In this document: positions 1 to 11,952 of the stretch, piece by piece | Layout of the letters: each line of letters starts with the position of its first letter | Position numbering within the stretch: position 1 is the stretch's first letter | Source: Isoetes taiwanensis | Lineage: Eukaryota; Streptophyta; Lycopodiopsida; Isoetales; Isoetaceae | Length of the DNA stretch: 64,000 nucleotides | Assembly (NCBI GenBank): GCA_021234155.1 | Contig: JAJEKV010000005.1 | Coordinates: 21,250,089-21,314,088, forward strand | Reading direction: 5' to 3' | Made by a program: the position numbers and the translations under genes | Notes under the pieces: generated by a model | What the model was told of the DNA's origin: nothing | Databases searched by the model: none | The model's input: the letters and a program-made list of their open reading frames with translations, nothing else

Positions 1-218
1 GTGAACCATATAAAACCATACAAACATATTAAATATAACCATATTAAATCATACAACCATATTAACTAAAATCATATAACCATATTAAACCATACAACCA
101 TACTCATTCTAAACCATATGTAAACATTGTAACCATATATAACCATTGAAACTATTCAACCATTGAAACCATATTAAATATATAAGGTAACATATATAAA
201 AACATATAACCTAACCTT
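1..218. repeat. AT-rich low-complexity tract with ACCATAT-like words
   Basis: The stretch is a run of degenerate AACCATAT / CATATTAAA words without a stable period. It has no reading frame of note. It could be a decayed minisatellite or the edge of an AT-rich transposon; nothing in it decides between these. Confidence 0.6.
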
Positions 219-1200
219 TCATATCTTGTCATGGCCACGTGTATTCCTCGTAGGCTGAAAGCGCCATGTCAAGAACCCGCGACCGCCACGCCATGGAGGG
301 CATGGCCCACACGCGATGTTTATTATTGCACTTTTTATGAGGTTCGAGGGTGCGGCCAGTGCTTCGCACCCTCTTCCTCTCCCCCGACCATTCTTCCTCC
401 CCTGTTTCTTCGAGCTCAGATTTTCCTTTAAGCGCGCCGCTTTTCCGATCAGGCGATCGACGAACCGAAGCCATTCCAAGGCCATCTTATGACAAGAGCT
501 TGGTCGACGGATCGGACGCCCAAATACCCAAAGTTCTCGCCAGATTGAGTGTTCGAAATGCGGCGCATCGCCTCGTAAGAAAGTGAGGCCCTTTTTAGTG
601 TCGCTTTTAGTTTTTCTCAAGTCCTTTATCGCATTTTTACTTATATTCTCGTTGTTAGAGGCTCTTATTAATCCCCTCGATACAATTTACGTACCGACAA
701 ATCCTTATTCACGCTTTGCGAACGACTATACCCACATGGAATCGAACACGAAGCCTCCTCCTCATCCAAAGAAATCCGTGTATGTTTTTGTAATATCATA
801 CCCTTTTTTAATCTCATTTCTCTTCATCAGACGTTCTCTGCTTTCTCATTAATCTCATTTGTCTCCACTGTTTCTCTATTTTCTCATTAATCTCACTAAT
901 CTCTCTCATATCTGCTTTTCCTTTTGTATTGTTTTCTCGCTTTTTGTTATCTTTTTCTTTCTTGGGTTGAATTGAATACATTGTACGTGCAAAAGTGAGA
1001 ATAGTGGTTAGAGTAGTAGCAAGCAACCGAGATGTCACTCATCGAGACGTGTTTTAGGAAGTAAGATATTGCGTAGCATTAATGTAAGAGATTCACAAAA
1101 GATATAGCTAAACCTGCCTAAGAATGTTTCATAACGTAACATAACTAGGAATGTTTTTCTCCCAGTAAGAACTAAGAATAGGAATTGCTTCACAGAATCT
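219..1200. other. No gene recognised; non-coding sequence
   Basis: The first half (about 230-590) is GC-richer and the second half is T-rich (about 590-1000). Short open frames occur on both strands but none looks like a known protein, and they overlap one another in opposite directions. I see no terminal inverted repeat, LTR edge or RNA gene here. Confidence 0.5.
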
Positions 1201-2520
1201 GCATTTCTAACTCACAGCATATCCTCCACTGCAGGAGACATGCAGGAGTGGCGAGTTGAGAATACTTCAGCTTGCCAAATTCGAGAAGTATTGTGCCTTC
1301 TTCTCAACTCGCGAGAAGTCGAGAACTTCTCGACTCGGGCGAGGCGAGAAGAGGGAGTGTACACTACGGACTGCTGGCCGGTTGAGGGATTCTCGACTCG
1401 CGATTCGGGATTGCACACAGCTACCCAATGTCTTCACATTCTTTTTAAGCTCGTTGCAGCCTTCTCGACTCGTGAGTCGAGAATGTCATACCCTCGTCAA
1501 TGGCCCTTTGTGCAAAAGCAGTGCCTCCACCCACCGAAATCACTCTCCTTCAACCATGCTCATCGAATATTGCGAAGAGGACCGGGTCCGACCGGGTGGA
1601 GGCCTCCGGCGACTACCAACTTTCTCGACTGCGGAGTCGAGAAAAAAACGCAGTTCTAGTGCACTTAGAGTTGGGCTGAGACGCCTTTTAACCACTCTCC
1701 CTTCTATCTTTCTGACATTGCGGCGGGAAGTGGTTTTGACCGGCTCAAGCAGGCCAACCTAGCAACCCACTCCTCTCGGTGTGGTCGCAGTGGCCTCTAC
1801 CCAATCAAAGACCGCCTCCTTCGAACCATCTTCGCCGTTATTTTAAGTAAGGGATGGGCTCATTGGGTGGAGGCCTCTACAACTAACCACAGTGGAAACC
1901 ACGTAGCTTGTTGGGGAGCATTTCCTTCTGGCCATGAAAGCGGGAATGCCTTTACCCAACCGCACTCCATGTGTACCATCCTGAGTTCTCGATGGAAGGC
2001 ATTCTCGACTTAAGAGTCGAGAATGTAGATACAGTTAACAATCGATTCTCGTGTAACCGCTAGTCGAGAATCCTCTCAGCCACTTCCCCCTGGTGGTGGA
2101 ATGCTAGTTAACTCCTACCCAGTCAGATTCCTCGAACCATCTTCGACGAATATCGCTGGGGGAGGGGCTCTGACCGGGTGGAGGCCTCTACAACCAACCA
2201 CTGGAAACCATTAGAAGCTTGTTGCCCGCGATTCTCGACTTTGCGAAGTCGAGAATGTAGACAGGAAGCCAAGCATTCTCGACTCGCAAGTCGAGAATCC
2301 CTTACAGCCAATTCTCCTGTCGAGAATCCCTTACAGCCAAGGCTTGCATTCTCTACAACTACTGCACTTTCTGTTCTCCTGTTTTTAGTCCCAAGTGCCT
2401 CTAGCCCGTAGAGCCACTCTCCTTCGAACCATCTTCCTCGAATATTGCGAAGAGGAGTGGTTCCGACTGGGTGGAGGCCCCTCCGACTAACTACAAGAGG
2501 ATGCATTTGAACCGCATCTC
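1201..2520. repeat. Degenerate minisatellite (period about 260-320 bp) carrying dense palindromes
   Basis: A recognisable block recurs near 1545, 1807, 2125 and 2409. It contains CTTCGAACCATCTTC, then a variant of GAATATTGCGAAGAGG, then GGGTGGAGGCCTC and an ACTAACCACA-like end. Between the blocks lie palindromes with arms TTCTCGACTC / GAGTCGAGAA near 1301, 1330, 1461, 1621, 2003, 2231 and 2275, with broken ones near 1389, 2042 and 2310. The copies are divergent. Open frames crossing the block (for example 1240-1659) change frame between copies and look non-coding. Confidence 0.65.
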
Positions 2521-3357
2521 CTGGGCCTTAGACCTAGCCTGATCTATGTACAACATTCCAAGAAAACAGTCCAAGAAAAAATACACCTAAAACGGAATCG
2601 TTTTTACCCCGATCCATTGTTTCTAGCCGAGCATCTCTCAACCCGTAGAGTAAATCATCTCTCGGCTGAAAATGTTGGACAAGGAAACGATGAATCTGGC
2701 TCGAGCTTATCGCCAGCTCCATTATTTAAACACGCATCGGCATGTTCTACCAAATAAAATAACGAGGCATCTCCTCAAACTCACCTCTTCACGCTAGAAT
2801 TCCTTGGGCCATCAGATCACGGATCCCGCAGCCTCACCTAGAGTCTTTGCTTCTTCACGGTCTCATCAAGAGTGTATTCGCGATCTAATACTTGTGTCAT
2901 CACGATTCTCGCCAGATCCCCGCTCCATGGCGCAGCAGAAGTAGAGTTCCCGTGTTCCGCGCCTCCTCCGGGCTTCCTACCTTAGTCCGCGTCATCGATC
3001 AAATCAATCGCTTGCAATAGGACGCTACGGTCGAAAAACACACATATGCAAGGCGCCATAGCGCACCATCATGCCAGGGGCCATTCCTAAATCGCTATAC
3101 GATGCTCGGCCCTTAACTCAAGGTCGCCAATGTCGCAAATAAGATAAACTACGCCCGCCACTAAGTCCCTTTGATGTGATTAAATTTCGAATAGTGTTTG
3201 GGCGGGCTAAAGGCGCACCGTGGCCGCACTTTAGCCCGCTTTTTTCATAAATGATTGCATGTCCTTAAATTCAAACTAAAGAACACGCCCGATCTTTTTA
3301 CATGCAGTCCTAAAACTCACAACGCTACGAGGAAACTTAATTTACGTAAGGGTCCGA
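2521..3357. other. No gene recognised; spacer before the phosphatase-type gene
   Basis: Mixed-composition sequence with short unrelated open frames on both strands. The only structure I can support is the hairpin at 3202-3239. A possible 3' splice site (GATCAG before 3361) precedes a lysine/arginine-rich frame, so the right part may be an intron of the following broken gene. Confidence 0.4.
3202..3239. repeat. Perfect 11-bp stem hairpin followed by a T run
   Basis: GCGGGCTAAAG at 3202-3212 is the exact reverse complement of CTTTAGCCCGC at 3229-3239. The loop is about 16 nt and the right arm runs straight into a T tract. In a bacterium this would read as a terminator. In this plant-like setting it is more likely part of a fold-back or miniature transposon end. 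Confidence 0.6.
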
Positions 3358-4660
3358 TCAGAAGAGGATGAGGGGGCATACAGACATGGCGACTTGGGGA
3401 AGGCATATCCCAAGAAGCGAGGCCGAGGGGATGCTAGTTCTAGCGGCACCAAGAAGAAGAAGACAAACACCCCATGTGAGCTCGAGGTTTATCTTTTGTC
3501 GGAATACCTTAACCGATCCATCCTTTCTTCTTGGCAAAGATTCACCGCGACTCACTAGTGATCACCGGCCTAACTCCGCTTCTTCGCCATCGAGGGACCG
3601 AGATAGAGCTTCTTGACACACCAGCAGATTCTTGGTGGTATGTCGAGGTATCAACAAGTGGGAAGGAGAAAGATCTGCTTTCTCCACCAAAGAGACAAGA
3701 AGAGCTCCCGAGACAAGTACAAGAAAATCGGTGTTGTGCTCTCCGCCTCCGCCAGATTCAAGCATTTAACACTACATGTCGAGGACTACCGTAAGAGTAA
3801 GTTCTATCACACCAAAAAATTATCGGTTTCAAATTATTCTCACTCTTCCATGAGCAAGGCTATGGGCACCAAAAAAGGCAGCGCCTTTAAATTGTCAAAA
3901 CCTTTGGGTGGAAGGATCCGAAGGGATGAAGGAGGCCGAACCCTAACATCCGTGGAGCTTGGAATGGAGATTTCCGTGAGTCAAGGAAAAACTGCTCAAT
4001 ACGGGAGCTTCACTTCTACCGCTCAAGACTCTACAACACTCGCAGTGGGGGAATGAAGTTGTGGTTCATACGTAAAAAAGTCCGCCAAAGACCAAAGATG
4101 GAGAAGATGACACCACACGGAGGAATCGATGACGAAGGAGAGACGAAGATATGGTCGACTTCAATAATGGATCCGTATGATTAGATCGATTTCACGTAGA
4201 GGGGCACGTAAAATGGAGCGGCCGGCTCAAGATATCCGCTGGGAATATCACACAAGCCGCCGCCGGACATTAGGGCCGCTGAAGGTTTGCACGGAGATGC
4301 CGCCTTGTTCAACCACGAAATTTAATCCAAAGACACATGCCGGAGATTCTCGAACTCGATGGTGCGACATCCCGCTGCGATCCAATGCCCGCGATGTCAT
4401 ACCTTTTAGCGATCGACCGGGTCAGCTTGTTCACCGAAGTCCGAGGAAGACCTCGGCGGGAAAAGACGCCCGTTCGGTAGTGGACGGCCAAGATTCGCGA
4501 GGGCGGCGCAAGTATTGCGCACGGAGAAGGAGGTGCCGCAGCGATCAAGGATAGATATGCCGCGCAGAGTGCAGTTCTTTTCACGGAGACGCCAAAGAAC
4601 CGAACCGGCCAAGATTAGTCAATGCTAACACAATAGCAGCCGAAAGTGCCGCCACGTGAG

Positions 4661-4905
4661 GTAAATAACTCGATTTTTCCATTCTCGACTTGAAGTCGAG
4701 AAAGCCATACCATCCTAACATTTCCCGATTATCATCGGGTTTCGACCGCGAGTCGAAAAGCCGTGGGAACACGTAAAATCAAAGGATGTAGAGTTTTCTC
4801 GACTTCGAAAACGAAAACCTAGAGAAATTTAGATTTCAAGGACTTTCGACTCATGAAATCGAGAAACCCCGGGCTACTATTTACCGCTTATTTCGGTGTT
4901 TGTAG
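4661..4905 (+). other. Probable intron containing four palindromes, copy A
   Basis: The segment starts GTAAATAAC after GAG and ends TTTGTAG before ATACTATC. Inside are four copies or relics of the TTCTCGACTC / GAGTCGAGAA palindrome, near 4681, 4741, 4796 and 4846. The corresponding segment in copy B is 9739-9993. Intron status is inferred from splice-like ends and from loss of coding character. Confidence 0.5.
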
Positions 4906-6518
4906 ATACTATCATGCTCGACATTGGTACATTGACCGAATGCAGCCTTTATCCCCGACTCGCATCATACACGCCAGGGCAACAAAGGAAAGCATTGGGT
5001 TGTCCTCGCCCTAAAGGAAAAACAGTGGCTCCCTGATAAGTGGAAGACCTTTGAGAAACTATGCGATATGTTCTCACTGAGGGCCGTGAAGATGATGAGG
5101 GAGAGGATGAAGAGGAGAAGAAGAAGAGAACACCAAGGAAAGGCAGGAGTCTCTCTCAGACCAATATGACCTCATTCTTAGCACCGAGGCGGTCCGGGAG
5201 AAATGGACCCAGATATGGGCTCAATGGACAAGAGGCAAGTCAAGGACAAAGAATGGAGAATTTCCATCCGTGCCGGACCCCAAGTTGTTTGACAAGCGCT
5301 CATGAAGAGGATACAGGGGCCTCACCTGACAAAGAAACGCTTTGACCCGCAAGGCGTAATCTTGGATGGAACAATCCCGCTAAGGAAGACTAGGAGTTCT
5401 AAAATGCAGATCTAAAGGATTATGCCACGCCCTAAAGCGACAAAATAAGTATGTTAGAAGAAGGCATCACTTGAGTTCTCGCAACGCTGCATCTAATGAA
5501 TACCATGACTTTGATTTTTACAAGGAAAAGGCTGCCCTTGATGAGGAAGACATGAAGGAATTGAACCGCCTATGTCAACCCTACATCAACACCAAGTCAA
5601 GCGCAACGCCAAAACCCTTCCTTTCCCCGAACGCAGCTATGGCAATTCTCAAGAGGAAGCTTGGATTCGGTGGTCCCATTTAAGGCCGACGATAGCTCCC
5701 CATTTCTCGTAACTTTGGGACACAAGGGATTTGGTGGTCCGAACCGCACTGACCAAAGGCACTATTTGTCATCAATATGATCAAGACCCCACCCTTTTTA
5801 TGACAAAGCCGACATAGAGCAAAGTACAAGACGGTTCCGACATGACCGACCGATACTTTCAGCCTTTTGTCTTTTGCATGCCGCAATCGACAACCGCCGC
5901 CTCCCAATGGGCACCGATATTAACTTCACCAACAAGATCATGTACTCCATATACCTAACTTGATCATGAGTGTAGACTTGGCTTGCCAAGGCACCAAGCT
6001 TTGCCAACATAGTTTTGGTTTTGATTTCAAGATCGGTCAGACCTCGATAAGTGGTGGTCTAGCGAGCATCATTATCTCGACAGTTCATGATCTCTCAAGA
6101 GCGTATGGAACCCCGAAGGGGGCAGATTTATGGAGGATGTTCCATCGATGGACAAGGTCAGCAAAGATGGTGCGACAGTGTCCTATACATAGAATTCCTA
6201 TCCGCCAAGAGTTATCAAGTACTTCATAACCACCGGGTCGAGGAAGATCAAATTGTATGCGAAGTGGTACATGAATGGTCTGTTCTCTCGTGGGGCTATG
6301 CCGCTTGGAATGAAACCTATATCCGTGGTTGGAAATAAGGACATGGTTGAAACCATTCTATTATACCCGATCCGCTTCATGAGCATTTCAAGGGGAGGAA
6401 GACAAATGGAAGCAAAGAAAGACGACGAGGACGAGGGAGACCAAGCCGACGAGACGTGAATGTCGGCGGGTTTAGACAAGGATGTCAGCCAACACATTCT
6501 TGAGAATCCGAGATTGAG

Positions 6519-6638
6519 GTGAGTTTACTTTGTTTATCGGTGTTTCTCGACTCACGAGTCGAGAAAACTCGCTTCCTTTCAATACCTTTTTTTTTCATTC
6601 TCGACTCACGAGTCGAAAAACTCGCTTCCTTTCTCGAC
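6519..6638 (+). other. Probable intron containing two palindromes, copy A
   Basis: The segment starts GTGAGTTTAC after GAG. The copy B version ends CGACAG before ATGTCATC; in copy A the final AG is missing, which may be a sequencing loss. Two palindromes occupy about 6544-6565 and 6599-6620, each followed by ACTCGCTTCCTTTC. Confidence 0.5.
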
Positions 6639-6858
6639 GATGTCATCATTTCGTGGAGTTCCATGTCAACGACTCGGATCATTGTCATTGATACCGGCGT
6701 TCACGCCGCGAGGAGGAGAGTGCACTCCACAAAGACAATCCAGAGCAAGACACCGCCACGCCTTAAAGGACCCGAAAAGATAATGATCCCGCATTTGGAT
6801 CCCGGCGAACCGGAAATATGGTCGAGCCAAACTCCAACCGATCCAAACCGGTCCCGCC

Positions 6859-7487
6859 AAGCTTGTAATATTTGACGCCAATGGAGTATTAGCTGCAGAT
6901 ACCACGATAAAGACGCCCCCGAGATTAACACCTCGCATCCCGACCGAATCGGAGCATAAAATAGTGTATCCGAGGCCTAGAGCTAAGGAAATTATTGAAT
7001 GGTGCATTGAACGGGATTCAAGTGGGCATATGGTCTTGTATGGCAAAGAAAAATATTGTCAATGTTCTTGGTGTTCTCGCATTTCAGTTTTGAAGTTCAA
7101 GTTCGCTTTGGGGAAGCCGAAGGGTCGAGCATGTGTCGGACCTCGATCCAGCCATCACAAAGGGGAAGCCTATAATGGTGAAAAGGTCGACAGGTTTATG
7201 AGCAATTCCAGACTATGGCAAACACAACACGCTGATCATAGACGACTCCGCCTACAAGTGCTATCATAACGCCAAAAAATACAATCATTGCTAAGCCATA
7301 TCGACCAAGAATATGAGACGGATAGGTGGTTGTCCTTCTGACCGTGTCCTGCCTTGGCGGAATTCCTCTTTGCCATTCTTGTCGCCGATGTGATTAGGAA
7401 CTATCCGAGCCTCACTAACCCGATCCGTAGAGCAAGGCGATCATGAAAGCTATGGACGACAAATATTTTGGTGAACAAGAAAAGTGA
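6859..7487 (+). pseudogene. FCP1/NLI-interacting-factor-like HAD phosphatase domain, copy A
   Basis: FCP1-homology domains are HAD-superfamily phosphatases that remove phosphate from Ser/Thr, classically on the RNA polymerase II tail. The domain opens with KLVIFDANGVLA at 6859-6894, matching the DxDx(T/V) motif I position but with Asn where the second Asp normally is. KIVYPRPRAKEIIEWCIER follows (about 6959-7016), the usual 'RP...FL..C...F' segment. LIIDDSAYKCYHN (7232-7270) matches the conserved late IDDSP.K motif. The end reads FAILVADVIRNYP, with a stop at 7485-7487. Frames shift at least twice in the middle (about 7015-7200). The Asn replacement makes catalysis doubtful, although plant relatives with DLNG exist. 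Confidence 0.65.
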
Positions 7488-8249
7488 CCTCTCGCCGATA
7501 GTCAAATTGTGTGAATATTGTAAACAAACGTGAAATGTATTGAACATTTTGTAATGAATATACTTGTATATTGAGTTGATGCCTTTCGACTCACGAGTCG
7601 AAAAGGCATGCTTGTCCCGTTGATGAGACCATTTGTATGTTTGATTGTGACCGGATGCAGCCACAATCTATTATGATAATGCTTCTACGCTATGTTGGCC
7701 TTTCTCGACTCAGCGAAGTCGAAAAGGCACCGGGTTGTACTTTCACTTTTATACCCTTTCTCGACTCGCGAAATCGAAAAGACACTACTTCCCACGCCAT
7801 TGGATGCAGCTTGTATGGAATGAATGTTCTCCATTGTAATTTGATTTCAACATTCTTTTCTTCGCTTTGACTAATGGCACCGTGAATTGTTAATCATACT
7901 CCCTTGCTCCGTGGTTCGTGCACGATCCCACACCAGACGCATCCCGCCAGCATCACGTAGACCGCCCAGCGGGTAATGATCCCGCCAAGGCGGAAGAAAT
8001 ACCATTCGCACGTATCCCTACACGCTACACTCTTGCCCTACTTTGAGATAAAGTTGCTCGAATTCGTGAGGTTGCTCGCTACACCCCTCGGGATAAAGAA
8101 CAGCGAAGAACAAAGAGAAAGTCCAGAAGCTCAAAGCATCTTGCAAGCATTGCATAACATCCACGGAGGTTGGGGAAGGAGCATATTCGATGGAAGGTCA
8201 TGGAGGCGAAAGTGGAGAAGTCTCCGTGGACAGTCGGCCGGTAGCTCCA
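7488..8249. other. 3' flank of the phosphatase gene, with three palindromes and a coding-like tail
   Basis: Palindromes lie near 7583-7607, 7700-7725 and 7759-7782. From about 7960 to 8249 the sequence regains a coding look on the plus strand (KSRSSKHLASIA-type text in copy B), but I cannot name it. It may be a further exon or a neighbouring broken gene that the CACTA element interrupted at 8249/8250. Confidence 0.4.
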
Positions 8250-8586
8250 CACTACAAAAACGTTGAGCCTTTTCGACGCCTATATCGACCTTTGAACGCC
8301 GATGCAACGCCGATCATCGACGCTCAAAGGTCGACGGTAAACCTCTATATCGACGCACGACCGCCGACATCGACGACCAAAACCGCCGAAATACGCGGTC
8401 GAAATAGCGGCGCCGATGGTCGACGATGAATCGCCGATCATCGATCGCCGGACGCGGGCGATGCCACGGCGATGCCACGCTGCCGCCCAAAGTCACCACC
8501 TAATCAACGCCGATGATCGACGCCACCGGCGTACTATGGTGGCGCGCTTCACGCCGAGGTTCGGGCCGCGTAAAGTGCGCACACGG
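8250..8586 (-). mobile_element. Truncated CACTA element terminus (copy A)
   Basis: The terminus begins CACTACAAAAACGTTGAGCC, a CACTA-type terminal sequence preceded by CCA. Dense CGACGCC / CGCCGATCATCGACG subterminal repeats follow. It matches the left end of the full element at 13362 but stops at 8586, where tandem copy B starts in mid-gene. It is a fragment that cannot transpose alone because the other end is missing. Confidence 0.85.
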
Positions 8587-9738
8587 TCCATCCTTTCTTC
8601 TTGCAAAGATTCACCGCGGACTCACTAGTGATCACCGGGTCAACTCCGCTTCTTCGCCATCGAGGGACCGAGACAGAGCTTTTGACACACCGCCAGATTC
8701 TTGGTGGTATGTCGAGGTATCAACAAGTGGGAAGGAGAAAGATCTGCTTTCTCCACCAAAGAGACAAGAAGAGCTCCGAGACAAGTACAAGAAAATCGGT
8801 GTTGTGCTCTCCGCCTCCCGGCCATTCAAGCATTTAACACTACATGTTGAGGACTGCCGTAAGAGTAAGTTCTATCACACCAAAAATTATCGGGCCAAAA
8901 TTATTCTCACTCTTCCATGAGCAAGGCGATGGGTTCAAAAAAGGCAAAGCGCTTTTAAATTGTCGTAACCTTGGGTGGAAGGATCCGAAGGGATGAAGGA
9001 GGCCGGAACCCTAACATCCGTGGAGCTTGGAATGGAGATTTCCGTGAGTCGTGGAAAAACTGCTCAATACGGGGAGCTTCACTTCTACCGCTCAAGACTC
9101 TACAACACTCGCAGCGGGGGAATGAAGTTGTGGTTCATACGTAAAAAGTCCGCCAAAGACCAAAGATGGAGAAGATGACACCACACCGGAGGAATCGATG
9201 ACGAAGGAGACGAAGATATGGTCGACTCCCCAATAATGGATCCGTGATGATCGATCAGGATTTCACAGAGAGGGGCACGTAAAATGGAGCGGCCGGCTCA
9301 AGATATCCGCTGGGAATATCACACAAGCCGCCACCGACATTAGGGCTACCGGTTTGCACGGAGATGCCGCCTTGTTCAACCATTGTGGAATTTAATCCAA
9401 AGACACATGCCGGAGATTCTCAACTCGATGGTGCGACATCCCGCTGATCCAATGCCTCGCGGATGTCATACCTTTTAGCGCATCGACCGGGCCGCTTGTT
9501 CACCGAAAGTCCGAGGAAGACCAAGGGAAAAGACGTCCGGCTCGGGTAGTGGACGGGCCGCATTCGAGGAGGGCGGCGCAAGTATTGCGTGACGAGAAGG
9601 AGGTGCCGCAGCGATCAAGGATAGATATGCCAAAGCGAGAGTGCAGAGTTCTTTCACGGAGACGCCAAAGAACCGAATCGGCCAAAGATTAGTCAATCGC
9701 CGTAACACAATAGCAGCCGAAAAGCCGCCCACGCGAGG

Positions 9739-9993
9739 TAAATAACTCGATTTTTCCATTCTCGACTCAGCGAAGTCGAAAAGCCATACCATCCTAACAT
9801 TTCCCCGATTATCATCGGGTTTCTCGACCGCGAAATCGAGAAAGCCGTGGGAACACGTAAAATCAAAGGATGTAGAGTTTTCGACTCGCGAAAGTCGAGA
9901 AAACCTAGAGAAATTTAGACATTCAGGACTTTCTCGACTCGCGAGTCGAGAAACCCCGGGGCTACTATTTATCGCTTATTTCGGTGTTTGTAG
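9739..9993 (+). other. Probable intron with four palindromes, copy B
   Basis: GTAAATAACTCG to TTTGTAG, the counterpart of 4661-4905. Palindromes lie near 9759, 9822, 9880 and 9931. The last is a clean copy with CTCGACTCGCGAGTCGAG at its core. Confidence 0.5.
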
Positions 9994-11610
9994 ATACTAT
10001 CATGCTCGACATTGGTACATTGATCAATGCAGCCCTTATCCCGACCGATCATACACGCTAGGCAACAAAGGGAAAGCATTGGATTGTCCTCGGCCCTAAA
10101 GGAAACAGGCTCCCCTGATAAGTGGAAGACCTTTGAGAAACTATGCAGATATGTTCTCACCGAGGGCCGTGAAGATGATGAGGGAGAGGATGAAGAGGAG
10201 AAGAAGAAGAGAACACCAAGGAAAGGCAGGGAGTCTCTCTCAGACCAATATGACCTCATTCTTAGCACTGAGGCGGTCTGGGAGAAATGGACCGAGATAT
10301 GGGCTCAATGGACAAGAGGCAAGTCAAGGACAAAGAATGGAGAATTTCCATCCGTGCCGGACCCCAAGTTGTTTGACAAGCAGCTCATGAAGAGGATACA
10401 GTGGCCTCACCTGACAAAGAAACGCTTTGACCCGCAAGGCGTAATCTTGGATGGAACAATCCTCGCTAAGGAAGACTAGGAGTTCTAAAATGTAGGACGA
10501 AAGGATTATGCCACGCCCTAAAGCGACGGCAATAAGGCGTTAGAAGAAGGCATCACTGAAGTTCTCGCAACGCTGCATCTAATGAATACCATGACTTTGA
10601 TTTTACAAGGAAAAGGCTGCCCTTGATGAGGAAGACATGAAGGAATTGAACCGCCTATGTCAACCCTACATCAACACCAAGCTGAAGCTGCACGCCAAAA
10701 CCCTTCCTTTCCCCTCAACGTGCTATGGCAATTCAAGAGGAAGCTTGATTCGGGTGGTCCCATTTAAGGCCGACGATAGCTCCCCCATTTCTGGTAACTT
10801 TGGGACACAAGGGATTTGGTGGTCCGAATCGCACCGACCAAAGGGCACTATTTGTCATCAATATGATCAAGACCCCACCCTTTTTATGACAAAGCTGACA
10901 TAGAGCAAAGGGTACAAGACGGTTCGACATGACCGACCGGATACTTTCGGGCTTTTTGTCTTTTGCATGCCGCAATCGCATTAACCGCCGCCTCCCAATG
11001 GGCAAACTGATATTAACTTCACCAACAAGATCATGTACTCCATATACGAACTTGATCATGAGTGTAGACTTGGCTTGTCAAGGCACCAAGCTTTGCCAAC
11101 ATAGTTTTGGTTTTGATTTCAAGATCGGCCGTAGACTGATAAGTGGTGGTCTAGCGAGCATCATTATCTCGACAGTTCATGATCTCTCAAGAGCGTATGG
11201 AACCCCGAAGGGGGCAGATTTATGGAGGATGTTCCATCGATGGACAAGGTCAAAGAAAGATGGTGCGACAGGTCCTATACATAGAATTCCTATCCGCCAA
11301 GAGTTATCAAGTACTTCATAACCAGCCCGGGTCGAGGAAGATCAAATTGTATGCGAGTGGTACATGAATGGCCTGTTCTCTCGGGGCTATGCCGTTTGGA
11401 ATGAAACCTATATCCGTGGTTGGAAATAAGGACATGGTTGAAACCATTCGGTCATACCCGGATCCGCTTCATGAGCATTTCAAGGGGAGGAAGACAAATG
11501 GAAGCAAAGAAAAGACGACGAGGACGAGGGAGACCAAGCCGACGTGAGACGGAATGTCGGCGGTTTAGACAAGGATGTCACCGACACATTCTTGAGAATC
11601 TGAGATTGAG

Positions 11611-11737
11611 GTGAGTTTACTTTGTTTATCGGTGTTTCTCGACTCGCGAAGTCGAGAAAACTCGCTTCCTTTCAATACCTTTTTTTTTTCATTCTCGACT
11701 CATGAAGTCGAGAAAAACTCGCTTCCTTTCTCGACAG
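11611..11737 (+). other. Probable intron with two palindromes, copy B
   Basis: GTGAGTTTAC to CTCGACAG, followed by ATGTCATC. Both splice-like ends are present, unlike the copy A counterpart. The palindromes are near 11636-11659 and 11693-11717. Confidence 0.55.
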
Positions 11738-11952
11738 ATGTCATCATTTCGTGGAGTTCCATGTCAACGACTCTCGATCATTGTCATTGATACCGGGCGT
11801 TCACGCCGCGAGGAGGAGAGTGCACTCCACAAAGACAATCCGAGCAAGACACCGCCACACTTAAAGGACCCGAAAAGATAATGATCCCGCATTTGGATCC
11901 CGGCGAACCGAAATATGGTCGAGCCAAACTCCAACCGATCCACCGTCCCGCC

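Larger units (their letters stand above)
3358..7487 (+). pseudogene. Broken multi-exon gene with C-terminal FCP1/NIF-like phosphatase domain, copy A
   Basis: This is a plus-strand coding region interrupted by frameshifts. It opens with a basic, nuclear-signal-like stretch (KKRGRGD...KKKKTNT, about 3410-3470). A segment around 3610-4060 reads YKKIGVVLSASARFKHLTLH. An acidic/basic middle follows (about 5061-5345) with EGREDDEGEDEEEKKKRTP and then SDPxxFDK-like text. Unrecognised conserved sequence lies at 5471-6440, and an FCP1-like domain at 6859-7487. Two introns with GT starts (4661, 6519) separate the blocks. Only the last domain belongs to a family I know; the rest I cannot assign. The 5' end is not defined. 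The gene could be a host gene, or cargo of an older transposon. The frame breaks may partly be sequencing error, because copy B breaks at different places. Confidence 0.55.
3517..8586 (+). repeat. Tandem duplication copy A (5.07 kb unit)
   Basis: The sequence from TCCATCCTTTCTTCTT at 3517 is repeated in the same order and strand from 8587 onward. Copy A includes most of the FCP1-like gene, its 3' flank and 337 bp of a CACTA terminus (8250-8586), where it is cut and copy B begins. The copies match closely along their length. Differences are mostly one-base insertions or deletions plus substitutions near CAG/CTG or CG-rich spots. The shared introns and palindromes show that these predate the duplication. 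Confidence 0.9.

Noticed and set aside
3200-3250. Bacterial-type rho-independent terminator
   Set aside because: The sequence context is eukaryotic. No bacterial gene, operon or ribosome-binding pattern is present anywhere in the window.
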